Shown: positions 1 through 8,754, counted from the stretch's first letter. The stretch: 64,000 bases of DNA from an uncultured Oxalobacter sp. (GCA_905202055.1 CAJKQK010000003.1:1-64000); one strand, 5' to 3'. The notes: generated by a model not told the origin, from the sequence alone. Made by a program: numbers and translations.

Positions 1-73
1 TTCGTTTCACAAGCGAATCCAGTCGATAAAACCATGTAAAAAAATATGTATGACGTTTCCGTGACGAAAGAAT

Positions 74-110
74 AAAAAAATGGCTGACGGTATTCGTCAG
101 CCATTTTTTT
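74..110. terminator. bidirectional rho-independent terminator
   Basis: A perfect 9-bp stem (81-89 with 95-103) closes a 5-nt loop and is flanked by A7 on the left and T7 on the right, so it can act on either strand. It lies just past the stop codon of the minus-strand gene that follows and probably ends that transcript. Confidence 0.85.
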
Positions 111-123
111 AGTGAGTGCGGGA

Positions 124-621
124 TCATGTCAATAAAAAGAACAAGCCCCAGAATTCAGTGAAAATAATACCGAAAAGCCATGCCGCCAGTTGTTTCCAGT
201 AACCTTCTTTCCAGAAAGTCGAATTATCCGACTTGTTCTCTCTCCACCAATAAAAGACACGCATCAATGTTCCCCAAACGAGCATAACCGTCAAGGCCAG
301 ATTCGAAGGTGCAAACGCTTCCAGCTTTTGTTGAGTCTCGTAACTGTAAGGCTGGTTTTTCAAATACCAGACACAGATAAAACCGAATACCAGAAGAATG
401 ATGTTAATCGTGACAAGACGCCAGAACGACAGGTATTTTTTAATCGGTTCGATTTTGGCACCCAGACGCCTGAACGGGCCCGGCCTCGATATCCGCGCCT
501 CATGAAACGTCGTCCCCGACTTCCTCAGTTCACGACATCTTGGACAATACCGTGCCCGTGGATTTCCCCTAAAGGACTCCCCACAATCAAGGCATTCTTT
601 TTCTTGTGACTCTTTCGCCAT
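124..621 (-). CDS. zinc-ribbon membrane protein of unknown function
   Basis: This 165-residue protein is not recognised as a named family. Near the N-terminus two CxxC pairs (residues about 10-13 and 26-29) form a probable zinc ribbon, followed by a basic linker rich in Arg and Pro. The rest is hydrophobic, with likely membrane segments around residues 68-86, 107-122 and 145-164. A cytoplasmic zinc knuckle on a small inner-membrane protein is therefore the likely architecture. The gene stands alone: a terminator lies directly downstream and the next gene (hcp) is divergent about 400 bp away. The function is unknown. Confidence 0.7.
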   Translation of the reverse strand: MAKESQEKECLDCGESFRGNPRARYCPRCRELRKSGTTFHEARISRPGPFRRLGAKIEPIKKYLSFWRLVTINIILLVFGFICVWYLKNQPYSYETQQKLEAFAPSNLALTVMLVWGTLMRVFYWWRENKSDNSTFWKEGYWKQLAAWLFGIIFTEFWGLFFLLT

Positions 622-926
622 ACGAAACCCGATAATTGATAATTAAGGCCGCCAGCAACTATTTCCGGCAATAAACGGGAAATCGGACGACCAAAGAACA
701 AATTATACTTTGAAATACGGCTGCCAAAAGGCAAACAGAAGATTCGTGCATATGTTTCCTGTAATAATGGCCATAATCACAAAAATAATTTCATATATCT
801 TTCCAGACAAAGATTTTTCAAGCATCTGTTTTTCCCGGGAAACTCTTCACATATCTCCCGACAACCCTGTCGAAATTCCCTGTATCCGGATCAGGCCGAT
901 CCTTTGAAAATTCGTCTGGATACTGC

Positions 927-955
927 TTGACAACACACTGGAGATTAATCACAAT
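927..955 (+). promoter_or_regulatory. candidate hcp promoter overlapping the palindrome
   Basis: A perfect TTGACA (-35) at 927-932 is followed after 17 bp by CACAAT (-10, 4 of 6 matches) at 950-955. The -10 lies inside the left arm of the 944-998 palindrome, so a protein bound there would block RNA polymerase. This is an inference from sequence match and position only. Confidence 0.5.
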
Positions 956-998
956 CACAAACATTCATATTAAATGAATGTTTGTGATTGTGATTAAT
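944..998. promoter_or_regulatory. 25-bp perfect inverted repeat, candidate NsrR operator
   Basis: Positions 944-968 and 974-998 are perfectly complementary, separated by 5 nt, ending 19 bp before the hcp start codon. The AT-rich centre (ATTCAT, 5-nt spacer, ATGAAT) broadly resembles the palindromic NsrR motifs of proteobacteria. The gene for an NsrR-type repressor lies 3 kb downstream in the same cluster. The dyad is much longer than a standard NsrR site, so overlapping sites or a second regulator are possible. It lacks a T tract and so is not a simple terminator. Confidence 0.6.
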
Positions 999-1017
999 AC
1001 TTGCTGAGGAATACATC

Positions 1018-2676
1018 ATGTTTTGCATGCAATGTGAACAAACCATATCTACCCCTGCCGTGAAGGGATGCGTCTTTGCACAGGGAATGTGCGGAAAAAC
1101 AGCAGAAGTCTCCGATCTGCAAGACATCCTTGTCAGATATCTTCAGGGTATTTCATTCTGGGCAAAACTGGGTGCCGATTACGGCTTTGCCGACAACGAA
1201 ATCAACCGCTGGTGTGCGCAGGCCTTTTTCTCTACATTAACCAACGTGAATTTCGACCCTGCGCGTATTTATGAATTCATCAGCGAGGCAAAAATATACA
1301 AGGACTCACTTGAAAAACTGGTCAAAGACATTGTGACCAAAAAGCAAGGGACTATTCCTCAACTGACCGCTGCGGCGTCTCTTGAAATTCCGACAGGAAC
1401 CGAAGCAGTCATTCAGTTCGCGCCGAACATTGCATTAAATCACAATAAAGAAAAAGTCGATGATGTTCTGGGCGCTTACCTGCTCTGCCTGTATGGATTG
1501 AAAGGGGTTGCCGCCTACATGGAACATGCCGCCGTTCTGGGGCAAACCGACAGTGAAGTCTATAAGAGCTTCCATGAAATCATGAGTTATCTGGGCGACA
1601 AGCCGGACGATCTGGAAGAATTGCTTGGCACCGCCCTTAAAATTGGTGAACTGAACTATCGCGTCATGACCATGCTCGATCATGGTGAAACAAGCCATTT
1701 CGGAGACCCGGTCCCGACAACGGTCAATATTGCCAAAACAAAAGGCAAGTGCATTCTTGTCTCAGGCCACGATCTGGAAGATCTGTACGATATTCTCGTG
1801 CAAACCGAGGGCAAGGGAATCAATGTTTATACCCACGGCGAAATGTTGCCAGCACATGGCTATCCCAAATTGAACGCCTTTAAACATTTGATTGGAAATT
1901 ACGGTACTGCCTGGCAAAACCAGCAGAAAGAATTTGCCCAATTTCCAGGCGCTATAGTGATGACCTCAAACTGCATTATCAATCCTGACATTGGTCGTTA
2001 CAAAGACCGCATCTTTACACGCAGCATCGTCGGCTGGCCCGGTGTAAAACATATCGTGGGCAATGATTTCAGCGAAGTCATTAATTGCGCCCTCTCGCAA
2101 GTTGGGTTTGCTGAAACAGAAGTACCACACCATATTACCGTCGGGTTCGGCAGAGCCGCGCTGGCGAATGCCGCACCTGCTGTCATACAGGAAATCAGGG
2201 CTGGTAACGTCAAACACGTCTTTTTGGTAGGCGGATGCGACGGCGATAAAAAAGAAAGAAATTACTTCACCGAATTCGCGCAAAAAACACCTGCAGACAC
2301 CCTGATGCTGACGCTGGCGTGCGGAAAATTCCGCTTCAACAGCCTTGATTTCGGCAACATCAACGGTATTCCGCGATTGCTCGACGTGGGGCAATGCAAC
2401 GATTCCTACTCAGCTATCCAGCTGGCATTGTCACTGGCAAAAGAATTCAACTGCGGCGTTAACGATTTGCCACTAACGCTGGTTGTATCCTGGTTTGAAC
2501 AAAAAGCCATTGCTGTCCTCCTGACTTTGCTCTCACTGGGAGTCAAGGGAATCTATCTCGGCCCATCGATACCTGTTTTCCTGACACCGAATCTGGTCAA
2601 TTTGCTGGTCAATACTTTTGATATCCGCCCGATTTCAGATCCGGATACGGATTTGAAAAACATGCTTCATGCCTGA
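1018..2676 (+). CDS. hcp: hydroxylamine reductase / hybrid cluster protein
   Basis: Hcp carries a hybrid Fe-S-O cluster plus a [2Fe-2S] or [4Fe-4S] cluster and reduces hydroxylamine or nitric oxide in anaerobic nitrosative stress. The 552 residues match the usual length of about 550. The N-terminal cysteines C3, C6, C18 and C25 have the C-x2-C-x11-C-x6-C spacing of the E. coli-type (class II) protein. The hybrid-cluster region includes the motifs [24 protein letters not shown] and [15 protein letters not shown] ribosome site precedes the ATG by 7 nt. The gene heads a same-strand cluster with its reductase hcr and the repressor nsrR, and probably depends on the palindromic promoter region upstream. 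Confidence 0.96.
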   Translation: MFCMQCEQTISTPAVKGCVFAQGMCGKTAEVSDLQDILVRYLQGISFWAKLGADYGFADNEINRWCAQAFFSTLTNVNFDPARIYEFISEAKIYKDSLEKLVKDIVTKKQGTIPQLTAAASLEIPTGTEAVIQFAPNIALNHNKEKVDDVLGAYLLCLYGLKGVAAYMEHAAVLGQTDSEVYKSFHEIMSYLGDKPDDLEELLGTALKIGELNYRVMTMLDHGETSHFGDPVPTTVNIAKTKGKCILVSGHDLEDLYDILVQTEGKGINVYTHGEMLPAHGYPKLNAFKHLIGNYGTAWQNQQKEFAQFPGAIVMTSNCIINPDIGRYKDRIFTRSIVGWPGVKHIVGNDFSEVINCALSQVGFAETEVPHHITVGFGRAALANAAPAVIQEIRAGNVKHVFLVGGCDGDKKERNYFTEFAQKTPADTLMLTLACGKFRFNSLDFGNINGIPRLLDVGQCNDSYSAIQLALSLAKEFNCGVNDLPLTLVVSWFEQKAIAVLLTLLSLGVKGIYLGPSIPVFLTPNLVNLLVNTFDIRPISDPDTDLKNMLHA

Positions 2677-2701
2677 TGGATTTTTCAATCCGGCTCATCA
2701 A

Positions 2702-2728
2702 AACGTCCCGTAACTCATACGGGACGTT
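2702..2728 (+). promoter_or_regulatory. intercistronic hairpin between hcp and hcr
   Basis: A perfect 10-bp GC-rich stem (2702-2711 with 2719-2728) and 7-nt loop sit in the hcp-hcr gap. No T tract follows, so it is more likely an mRNA stability or processing element, or a weak attenuator, than a full terminator. Confidence 0.5.
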
Positions 2729-2749
2729 CCAAAATCGGGGAACAATCAC

Positions 2750-3805
2750 ATGACTAACCATGAAAACGGCTTATTGACTCTGGTTGAATCGGCATTTGAA
2801 ACGGCAGACACAAAAAGCTTTTTCTTTCGCCATCCTATGGGAACACCGGATTTCAAACCTGGACAATTCATCAATATTGGTGTCACGATTGATGGCAAGA
2901 CACACTATCGCGCCTATTCAGTCAGTTCTCTTCCTTCAGACAAACTGATCCAGCTGACAATCAAACGCGTACCGGGAGGAACCGTATCCAACTGGATGAT
3001 CGATCAGCTGAACGCCGGTGACCAGATCAGCCTGCACGGCCTCGCCGGTACATTCAACATCATTGATTCCCCATACAGGAAAAACATTATTCTGATCAGC
3101 GCCGGATGTGGTATCACGCCAGTCATGTCAATGGCGCGATATCTGCTTTCACTCAATGACGAACGCATCCAATCCATCCAGTTCATCCATTGCGCCCGGG
3201 ATGAAGACAACATCATCTATTTCAAAGAACTCTGCAAATTAAACGAGGCGTACGATAAATTCAGTCCGGTCTTTTATTGCAGCCATCCCCAAAAAGAACA
3301 TCGCAGCCTGATCCATAAAGGCCGACTGAATGCGGATTCGCTTATGGCGCACCTGAAGGACTACTTCAATGACAGCTCGATTTATTTGTGCGGCCCCGAC
3401 GAATTCATGGACATGGTCAAAACGGAAATCGACGCGTCCGGTTTCGATATGGGCCACTTCCACATGGAAAGCTTCGCGAGTTCATGCGAAACCCCTGAAC
3501 CAAAGAGTGCCTCCATTCATGAAGGGAAAAACCATACGTTATCACTCCCGGATTTTGGTATTGAGAAAGAAGTACCGGACGGGACGATTCTGTTGGATAT
3601 ATTGCAGGAAAACAGCATCCCCATTGTCGCTGCATGTCGCTCCGGCATTTGCGGTTCATGCAAATGCAAGGTCGAAACCGGAAAAATACAACTGACAGTC
3701 GATGCAGTCGCCAACGGAACCCTCACCCGTGAAGAAATTGACGAAGGCTACACATTGGCATGCTCCAGCAGGATAATCAACAACATCAGTGTCATCCTCA
3801 AATGA
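2750..3805 (+). CDS. hcr: NADH oxidoreductase for Hcp (Hcr-like)
   Basis: Hcr passes electrons from NADH to Hcp through FAD and a [2Fe-2S] cluster. The 351 residues show, in order, an FAD-binding ferredoxin-reductase domain (motif RAYSVSS near residue 55), an NAD-binding domain (SAGCGITPVMSM near 120) and a C-terminal plant-type ferredoxin domain with C-x4-C-x2-C (AACRSGICGSC) and a last cysteine in LACSS. This is the fused E. coli Hcr architecture. It follows hcp by 73 bp on the same strand, which supports the partnership. A GGGG run lies 9 nt before the ATG. Confidence 0.93.
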   Translation: MTNHENGLLTLVESAFETADTKSFFFRHPMGTPDFKPGQFINIGVTIDGKTHYRAYSVSSLPSDKLIQLTIKRVPGGTVSNWMIDQLNAGDQISLHGLAGTFNIIDSPYRKNIILISAGCGITPVMSMARYLLSLNDERIQSIQFIHCARDEDNIIYFKELCKLNEAYDKFSPVFYCSHPQKEHRSLIHKGRLNADSLMAHLKDYFNDSSIYLCGPDEFMDMVKTEIDASGFDMGHFHMESFASSCETPEPKSASIHEGKNHTLSLPDFGIEKEVPDGTILLDILQENSIPIVAACRSGICGSCKCKVETGKIQLTVDAVANGTLTREEIDEGYTLACSSRIINNISVILK

Positions 3806-3865
3806 TGACTTGCCTGACAAATTCCCGACAAACTGAAGCAATATTATGGAAGGCATTAATAACGG

Positions 3866-3871
3866 TATAAT
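3866..3871 (+). promoter_or_regulatory. candidate -10 box for nsrR
   Basis: A perfect TATAAT lies 39 bp before the nsrR start, but no good -35 is found at 16-18 bp. It may give the regulator expression independent of hcp-hcr. Confidence 0.3.
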
Positions 3872-3910
3872 CGAACAAAATTCCCGAAGTGCACGCTATC
3901 CGATCGACAC

Positions 3911-4330
3911 ATGCAATTAACCCAACAAACCGATTACGCGTTGCGCATATTAATGTATGCAGCGGCACATCCCGAGCGGCTGGTCAACATCACCGAGATA
4001 GCCGAGTTGTATGGCATTTCCAGAAGCCACCTGACAAAAATCGTCGCCAGCCTCGCCAGCAGCCACTATCTTGAAAGCATCCGCGGCAACAAAGGCGGCA
4101 TCCGGCTCAACAGGCCTGCCAGCGAAATCAACATCGGAGAAATCATCCGCCGCTTCGAGCCATTGGCCATAGTCGACTGTATGTCAAAAGCCCGAAGCTG
4201 CGTCATTACCCCCAACTGCAAACTGAAACATGTTTTCTTTGAAGCGACCGACGCTTTCCTGAAAACCTTTGACCAATATACCCTCGCTGACATGCTCACC
4301 CCTGCACTGATCAGACAGCTGAATACTTGA
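3911..4330 (+). CDS. nsrR: Rrf2-family nitric-oxide-sensing repressor NsrR
   Basis: The protein has 139 residues. An Rrf2 winged helix-turn-helix occupies about residues 1-60 (LTQQTDYALRILMY, then the recognition helix SRSHLTKIVASL). Three cysteines at 90, 97 and 103 are placed as the iron-sulfur ligands of NsrR. NsrR binds DNA with an intact Fe-S cluster and releases it when nitric oxide destroys the cluster, derepressing genes such as hcp. Position next to hcp-hcr and the palindrome at the hcp promoter favour NsrR over IscR or RsrR. The exact ligand and targets are inferred. Confidence 0.88.
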   Translation: MQLTQQTDYALRILMYAAAHPERLVNITEIAELYGISRSHLTKIVASLASSHYLESIRGNKGGIRLNRPASEINIGEIIRRFEPLAIVDCMSKARSCVITPNCKLKHVFFEATDAFLKTFDQYTLADMLTPALIRQLNT

Positions 4331-4380
4331 ATCCATATCTGCTTCATCTTCCTTCCACAAAACATTTCAGCATCGCCCGA

Positions 4381-4491
4381 AATCGGACTTTCCCGGACGA
4401 CAGATACAAAAAAACCCGCATAACTCATTGAATTTATGCGGGTTAATGTACTTCCAGGGGACGGATTGAAATAATCTTTTGGTGATGAGAG
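4381..4491. repeat. left ~110-bp direct repeat (attL-like)
   Basis: This segment is repeated in the same orientation at 8541-8653, with roughly nine in ten positions identical by eye. It includes a terminator hairpin and ends in a degraded copy of the tRNA-Thr 3' end: on the minus strand CTCTCATC then ACCA, lacking three bases of the real tRNA. Together the copies bracket the 4.1-kb restriction island, as expected for an element that entered at the tRNA 3' end. Confidence 0.75.
4408..4444 (-). terminator. terminator of the restriction operon
   Basis: Stem 4413-4422 with 4435-4444, followed on the minus strand by seven T. It is the island-side copy of the tRNA-Thr terminator and now lies about 190 bp beyond the stop codon of the EcoRII-like nuclease gene. 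Confidence 0.8.
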
Positions 4492-4633
4492 ACATCAAAC
4501 TGTATATATTAAACAACAAGTTACGCAATTAAATATAAAATATGCTCCCAAAATGATTATTGCCTGACATTTTAATTTTGATCATTTCTAATTTATAGGC
4601 AATGGAACCGTACTCTTGTGAGAAGGTTACTTG

Positions 4634-5884
4634 TCATTTAGAAGAAATACATTCATTAATTTCTTTAATAAATCCTTCTAACGACAAAAGATAAGGCTGA
4701 ATCTTCTTCGGATATTTCGTAACAATTCCATAGGGAACCACCAGTTTGACATGAGCATTGGTCATCTCTATGAACTGGTTTTCCGAAACACCTTCCTGTA
4801 ACGTCAGGAGATGCTTTGTTTCAATCCTGTCCGCTTCATTCAGAATTTGTCTCCAGCGATCCTTGCAGGTTGTCTTGACTGCCAGCATTCGAAGCTTTTC
4901 AGAAGAGAATGATGCATTTTTATAATGACTCTCTGAAGGAAACAAAAAATCTGGTCTTTTGCCTTTTTCGGATTCAGGTCCGTGAGAAAAATCCTTTCCT
5001 TCCACAAGTCCCTCTTCCGTGAAAATATACTTTGTATGAAGCTCAAGAGATCTTCCCGAACGTGCTTTTCTTCTCTGGAGAATTGTCTGTGCTTTGGCAA
5101 GAAAATCATCAATACAGGAAAATCCCGCTTTGATGTATGGAAGTTCTACTGCGAGTTCAAGACTTTTAAAAATATTAAATTCACATTCCCTGCGCCTCAT
5201 AAGCCTCTTGTCAACAGGGAGATCTGCTTCAGGCCGCAACTTGATTGTATGTTCGATAATTTCCAAGGCTGAAGGAAAACTGGAAAGCCAAGGGAGAGGA
5301 ATTTCATGTTCATCCAGCCAGCACGTTTCTTCCAGTTTAGCTGTCTTGACCTTTTTCTTTCTGAAAATGAGCGGGTGAGCTGCTTCATCAGAAGACCACG
5401 CTTTCATTTCCCCTGGATCTATTGAGCCAGTAACATTTTCTACAAGCTCCTCTTCTGCGACATCCCGACAAACCCATACACGACAATTGATAGCATTCCC
5501 GCTTTCATTCAGCAGAAAAGCATAAACAACCAAAGCCCCCGTATTTTCATGATTTTGAAGAGGAGATCCTTTTCCACCAAAATTGGTTATTCTGACCTCG
5601 TTACGTCCCCCTTTAGGATTTTCATGAAAACGATTGTTATACCAAATAACACGAACCTTTTTCTTTACATCTTTATGAGAATCTGTATAGAGATCAAACC
5701 AAGCATCAGGATTTTTTTTCTTTTTATCATTCAGCGCGGGAAGAATACTAAAAAGAAAATCCTTCGAAATATAGGTACCCGCCTGATGGGTGTGATTAGC
5801 ACCAGTGTCATTGGCAGAAAGCCTTTTGACAAACCAAATATGTGATGGTGATGAAACATCTTTAAGCCAGTCAGTCAGATCCAT
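4634..5884 (-). CDS. EcoRII-like type II restriction endonuclease (probable CCWGG)
   Basis: The 416 residues align with EcoRII, as I recall that protein, along their length. The N-terminal effector-binding domain has FVKRLSANDTGA near residues 18-29 and GSPLQNHENTGAL near 106-118. The C-terminal PD-(D/E)xK nuclease domain has SLELH (E281), PDFLFP (D312) and MLAVKTTCKDRWRQILNEAD (K337). EcoRII is a type IIE enzyme cutting CCWGG when a second site is bound. The linked Dcm-type methyltransferase and Vsr match this specificity. The start overlaps the end of vsr by 14 nt, so translation is probably coupled. The key motifs are intact, so the enzyme is probably active; specificity is inferred. Confidence 0.92.
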   Translation of the reverse strand: MDLTDWLKDVSSPSHIWFVKRLSANDTGANHTHQAGTYISKDFLFSILPALNDKKKKNPDAWFDLYTDSHKDVKKKVRVIWYNNRFHENPKGGRNEVRITNFGGKGSPLQNHENTGALVVYAFLLNESGNAINCRVWVCRDVAEEELVENVTGSIDPGEMKAWSSDEAAHPLIFRKKKVKTAKLEETCWLDEHEIPLPWLSSFPSALEIIEHTIKLRPEADLPVDKRLMRRRECEFNIFKSLELAVELPYIKAGFSCIDDFLAKAQTILQRRKARSGRSLELHTKYIFTEEGLVEGKDFSHGPESEKGKRPDFLFPSESHYKNASFSSEKLRMLAVKTTCKDRWRQILNEADRIETKHLLTLQEGVSENQFIEMTNAHVKLVVPYGIVTKYPKKIQPYLLSLEGFIKEINECISSK

Positions 5885-6338
5885 TTTTTACTCCACTAAT
5901 ACTGCCAGTTTCAGTGTTTCCTTTTATCCATTCTTCAACAACATCGAGAACCAGATCAAGAGATTTCTTATTTTTACCCCGAAGCGTACACTCCCAAATG
6001 CTAAAAATGCGCCAATCTTTTTTTAATAAAAGATTTTTGACTTCCTCATCACGTCTGATATTGCCCTGAATTTTATTCTCCCAAAACTCCCTGTTGGTAG
6101 CAGGAAGCCGGAAAAGACTGCAATCATGTCCATGCCAATAGCAGCCATGAGTAAAAATCACAGCCTTGTACTTTGGCAGGACAATATCCGGCTTGCCCGG
6201 TAATTTTTTATCATTGATCCGGTAACGAAAACCTCTTGCAAACAATCCTTTGCGAACGAGCACTTCAATTTTTGTGTTTTTTCCACGAATACCGGACATC
6301 ATCCGGCTTCGTGTTTCCGGATCAACAATATCAGTCAT
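5871..6338 (-). CDS. vsr: very short patch repair (Vsr) mismatch endonuclease
   Basis: Vsr nicks 5' of the T in T:G mismatches that arise when 5-methylcytosine in a Dcm site deaminates. The 155-residue protein has the family signatures MSGIRGKNTKIE, PGKPDIVLP and HGCYWHGHDC. The catalytic and metal residues fall at E25, D51, H64 and H69, the numbering known from E. coli Vsr. It overlaps the methyltransferase gene by 8 nt and the nuclease gene by 14 nt, making a tight three-gene operon. Its presence supports an internal-C methyltransferase of Dcm type. Confidence 0.95.
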   Translation of the reverse strand: MTDIVDPETRSRMMSGIRGKNTKIEVLVRKGLFARGFRYRINDKKLPGKPDIVLPKYKAVIFTHGCYWHGHDCSLFRLPATNREFWENKIQGNIRRDEEVKNLLLKKDWRIFSIWECTLRGKNKKSLDLVLDVVEEWIKGNTETGSISGVKNGSD

Positions 6339-7638
6339 AACTGAGCTGTTCCTGAATAATGGCGTTTTCCTCGCGTTCCTTCAGTTCAAGGATCCATGGC
6401 TGCATCAGGGAAGCCACATGCTCCATCAACGGCATGACGACCGAATTGCCAAACTGTTTGTAGGCTCTTGTATCGGAGACGTTAATTTTGAAATCGTCCG
6501 GATAGCCCATCAACCTTGCGCATTCTCTTGGAGTGAGACGGCGCGGATTCTTGCCTTCACCGCGATAAATCAGGATTTCGGAACCGTCCTTGTGATACCG
6601 GGCAGACAGCGTTCTGGAGGTATTTTCAGGCTTCACCACACTGCAACCAAAACCGTTCCCCTTGGCCCGGTGTTTTTCTGCATAGGCCTGCAGATAGTTC
6701 CACAACTTGTCAGACAGGATATATTTATCGTGGACCTTTCCGTTCCGGTCAATATATTTGCCGTCATCCACATCCGTTTCCGTTCCATCTTCAGGATGCA
6801 AAATATCTTTCAGTTTCGGCGTTTCAGTTCCGAGTTGTGGAAGCTGGAGAGCATCCCAGTCAAAACCGGTTTTTTCCCTGAAGCCGACGATCAGGATACG
6901 TTCACGATGCTGCGGTACAAAATGCTGCCCATCAATGACGCGCCATGTGATGTGATAGCCAAGTTCCCGTTCCAGAGTATCCTTGATAACCGAAAAGGTA
7001 TGGCCCTTGTTATGTGAGAGCAGGTTTTTGACATTCTCAAGCAGGAAGGCCTTAGGCTTCTTTTCTGCAATAATTCTGGCGACATCAAAAAACAGGGTTC
7101 CCTGCGTGGCGCATTCAAACCCGTGCGGACGCCCCATGGCATTTTTCTTGGAAACACCGGCAAGACTGAACGGCTGGCAGGGAAAACCGGCCAGCAGGAC
7201 ATCATGATCCGGTATGTCGGCCGCATCCACCTTTGTGATGTCGCCGGCGATATTGTGATCATCCGGGAAGTTGTCTACATAGGTTTTCTGTGCATAGCTG
7301 TCCCATTCGCTGGTATAGACGCAACGTCCACCCTGAGCCTCAAACCCCATCCGGATGCCGCCGATACCGGCGAACAGATCAATAAAGGTAAATTTGCTTT
7401 CGGGTTTCATCTTGGCAGGTTTTGAAGCAATCACTCTGAGTGCCGGAAGAAGTGCAAAAGGTATTTCGATCTGCCCCGATTCCCAGCGCGATATATGACG
7501 TGGTGAATAATGTAAAAGAGAGGCCAGTTCCTTTTGCGTGTAACGTTCACGCACTTTAGACAATACCTGATGAGCCTCGTTATAGTCAGAAATATTCATT
7601 TGTTTTTCCATTAAATCGCTGGGACAAACTGCTGACAT
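6331..7638 (-). CDS. dcm: C5-cytosine DNA methyltransferase, Dcm/M.EcoRII type, with N-terminal HTH
   Basis: This enzyme methylates cytosine C5, by homology the inner C of CCWGG. Residues about 32-53 form an XRE-like helix-turn-helix. The catalytic domain starts near residue 83 (FIDLFAGIGGIRMGFE). The nucleophile is C154 in GFPCQPFSLAGVSKKN, the ENV motif is at 201, and the end has RRLTPRECARLMGYP and QFGNSVV. The stretch around C154 closely matches E. coli Dcm as I recall it. Start sites at codons 1, 10 and 14 are possible (7638, 7611, 7599); none has a strong ribosome site, and GGAAAA before codon 14 is the best. The HTH and a palindrome just upstream suggest self-repression. Confidence 0.94.
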   Translation of the reverse strand: MSAVCPSDLMEKQMNISDYNEAHQVLSKVRERYTQKELASLLHYSPRHISRWESGQIEIPFALLPALRVIASKPAKMKPESKFTFIDLFAGIGGIRMGFEAQGGRCVYTSEWDSYAQKTYVDNFPDDHNIAGDITKVDAADIPDHDVLLAGFPCQPFSLAGVSKKNAMGRPHGFECATQGTLFFDVARIIAEKKPKAFLLENVKNLLSHNKGHTFSVIKDTLERELGYHITWRVIDGQHFVPQHRERILIVGFREKTGFDWDALQLPQLGTETPKLKDILHPEDGTETDVDDGKYIDRNGKVHDKYILSDKLWNYLQAYAEKHRAKGNGFGCSVVKPENTSRTLSARYHKDGSEILIYRGEGKNPRRLTPRECARLMGYPDDFKINVSDTRAYKQFGNSVVMPLMEHVASLMQPWILELKEREENAIIQEQLSYD

Positions 7639-7661
7639 TATGTCATGTATCCGTCCCGAAT

Positions 7662-7678
7662 AGTAGCAATTTGCTACT
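7662..7678. promoter_or_regulatory. 17-bp palindrome, candidate operator of the restriction operon
   Basis: AGTAGCAATTTGCTACT is a perfect inverted repeat (8-bp arms, 1-bp centre) 24 bp upstream of the first possible methyltransferase start. Size and position suit a dimeric XRE-type regulator, and the methyltransferase has such an HTH at its N-terminus. Autorepression through N-terminal HTH domains is known for several C5 methyltransferases, including M.EcoRII. Binding here is inferred. Confidence 0.55.
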
Positions 7679-8540
7679 GATTTGATCTGCCCGAAATCAG
7701 GAGAAATACCGGAAGAATTATCCGATCAAACAAGAGATCTGTCTGCCCCGGTCCTGTCCGTTTTGATACGGACGAATCAATATCCCGGACGGGTGTATCC
7801 ATAAATGGACACACCCGCCAATCAGGAAACAGGGTTTAATTGCAATTGGTTTTTCCCGTGCATTGGGAAAGACATTTTCGGCCATGCCTCTTCAGTCCCA
7901 TGTTGGCGCTTTTCGAAAGGTTCCTGTCGTCCGGCCGGTTCAGATAATTTTCTTTTTCACTGACAGACACATGTATGAACCGGTCGATTTCCGAAATAAA
8001 CCCGACCATCTGGCCTTTCAGGGATTTGTGTCCGGACGCTGCTTTTTTCGGGATTGCATTCCGAACATGTCCAGAACAATATACTGAAGGAATGTGATGT
8101 CCTGCCGGTTCTCTTTCCTGCACCTGAGATAAACAAGGGCCAGCGCCCTGCCTGTCGCACAACCTCCGGAATATCCGCCAGCACGCGGAACGTTCCAGTA
8201 ACAGACACTTTTCTTCCTGAGCCTGAAAAAAGGAAGACTGTGAACGGGCAGTGACCTGTCTGATAACAGCTTCAAATACAACATCATCCATCGCCAAATA
8301 AGCTGCCTCGGCAACAGCCCTGAACCGTCGCGAAGATAACGGAGTCAAGTTCATGAAAACATCTAGCGACCTTGATGACTACCGTGCCATACTGTCTTCC
8401 ATAAAGAATGACTTTCCACATTAATGCTTCCTGTCCAAGTTCTTCATGGAACAAGGCATGGTTTGGCATTACCGGAAAAGGAAGAATGTTCTTCATGATC
8501 AGTCCCAGTCTTGGCGATTGCGTGAATCATGAACGGACGG

Positions 8541-8638
8541 AATCGGACTTTCCCGGACTACAGATACAAAAAAACCCACATAACTCATTGAATTTATGCG
8601 GGTTAATATACTTCTTGGGACGGCTTGAAATAATTCTG

Positions 8639-8653
<15 letters not shown>
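8541..8653. repeat. right ~113-bp direct repeat (attR-like) at tRNA-Thr
   Basis: This is the partner of the repeat at 4381-4491, in the same orientation. It covers the tRNA-Thr terminator and runs into the last 15 nt of the tRNA gene including its CCA. As it is attached to the intact tRNA it is probably the reconstituted original site. Confidence 0.75.
8568..8604 (-). terminator. terminator of tRNA-Thr
   Basis: Stem 8573-8582 with 8595-8604 (one G-U pair in the minus-strand RNA), then seven T on the minus strand, about 35 bp past the tRNA 3' end. Confidence 0.8.
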
Positions 8654-8714
<61 letters not shown>

Positions 8715-8723
8715 GAAGCGTGC

Positions 8724-8754
8724 ATTGTAGCAAAAAAAATGCACATCTTGTCGC
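8724..8754 (-). promoter_or_regulatory. candidate tRNA-Thr promoter
   Basis: On the minus strand TACAAT (8724-8729) lies 9 nt before the tRNA 5' end. GCGACA (8749-8754) sits 19 bp further upstream as a poor -35. The -10 is good; the -35 is uncertain. Confidence 0.4.

Larger units (their letters stand above)
622..1017. other. 396-bp divergent intergenic region upstream of hcp
   Basis: No convincing gene is seen here; the short open frames lack ribosome binding sites and family features. The only clear structure is the large palindrome and promoter at its right end (see 927-998). The left two thirds (about 640-920) show nothing I can name. Confidence 0.5.
4331..4633. other. intergenic region at the left island boundary
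   Basis: No gene is seen. The region contains the left ~110-bp repeat with its terminator (4381-4491), followed by AT-rich sequence up to the restriction gene. Confidence 0.6.
7639..8638. other. 1-kb unexplained segment of the island
   Basis: No recognisable gene is found between the methyltransferase and the tRNA-side repeat. Minus-strand open frames at 7836-8354 and 8284-8496 read through part of it, but their translations match no family I know, switch frame and have no clear ribosome sites. It may be a decayed gene, perhaps the lost integration or control function of the island. Hairpins lie at 7756-7773 (6-bp stem) and 7790-7817 (13-bp stem with one mismatch, no T tract). Confidence 0.5.

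Noticed and set aside
944..998. Large palindrome upstream of hcp as a terminator
   Set aside because: It lacks a T tract and overlaps a promoter; more likely regulatory.
7836..8354. 172-codon minus-strand frame in the island
   Set aside because: No known domain, no clear ribosome site and overlapping competing frames; reported only as possibly decayed DNA.
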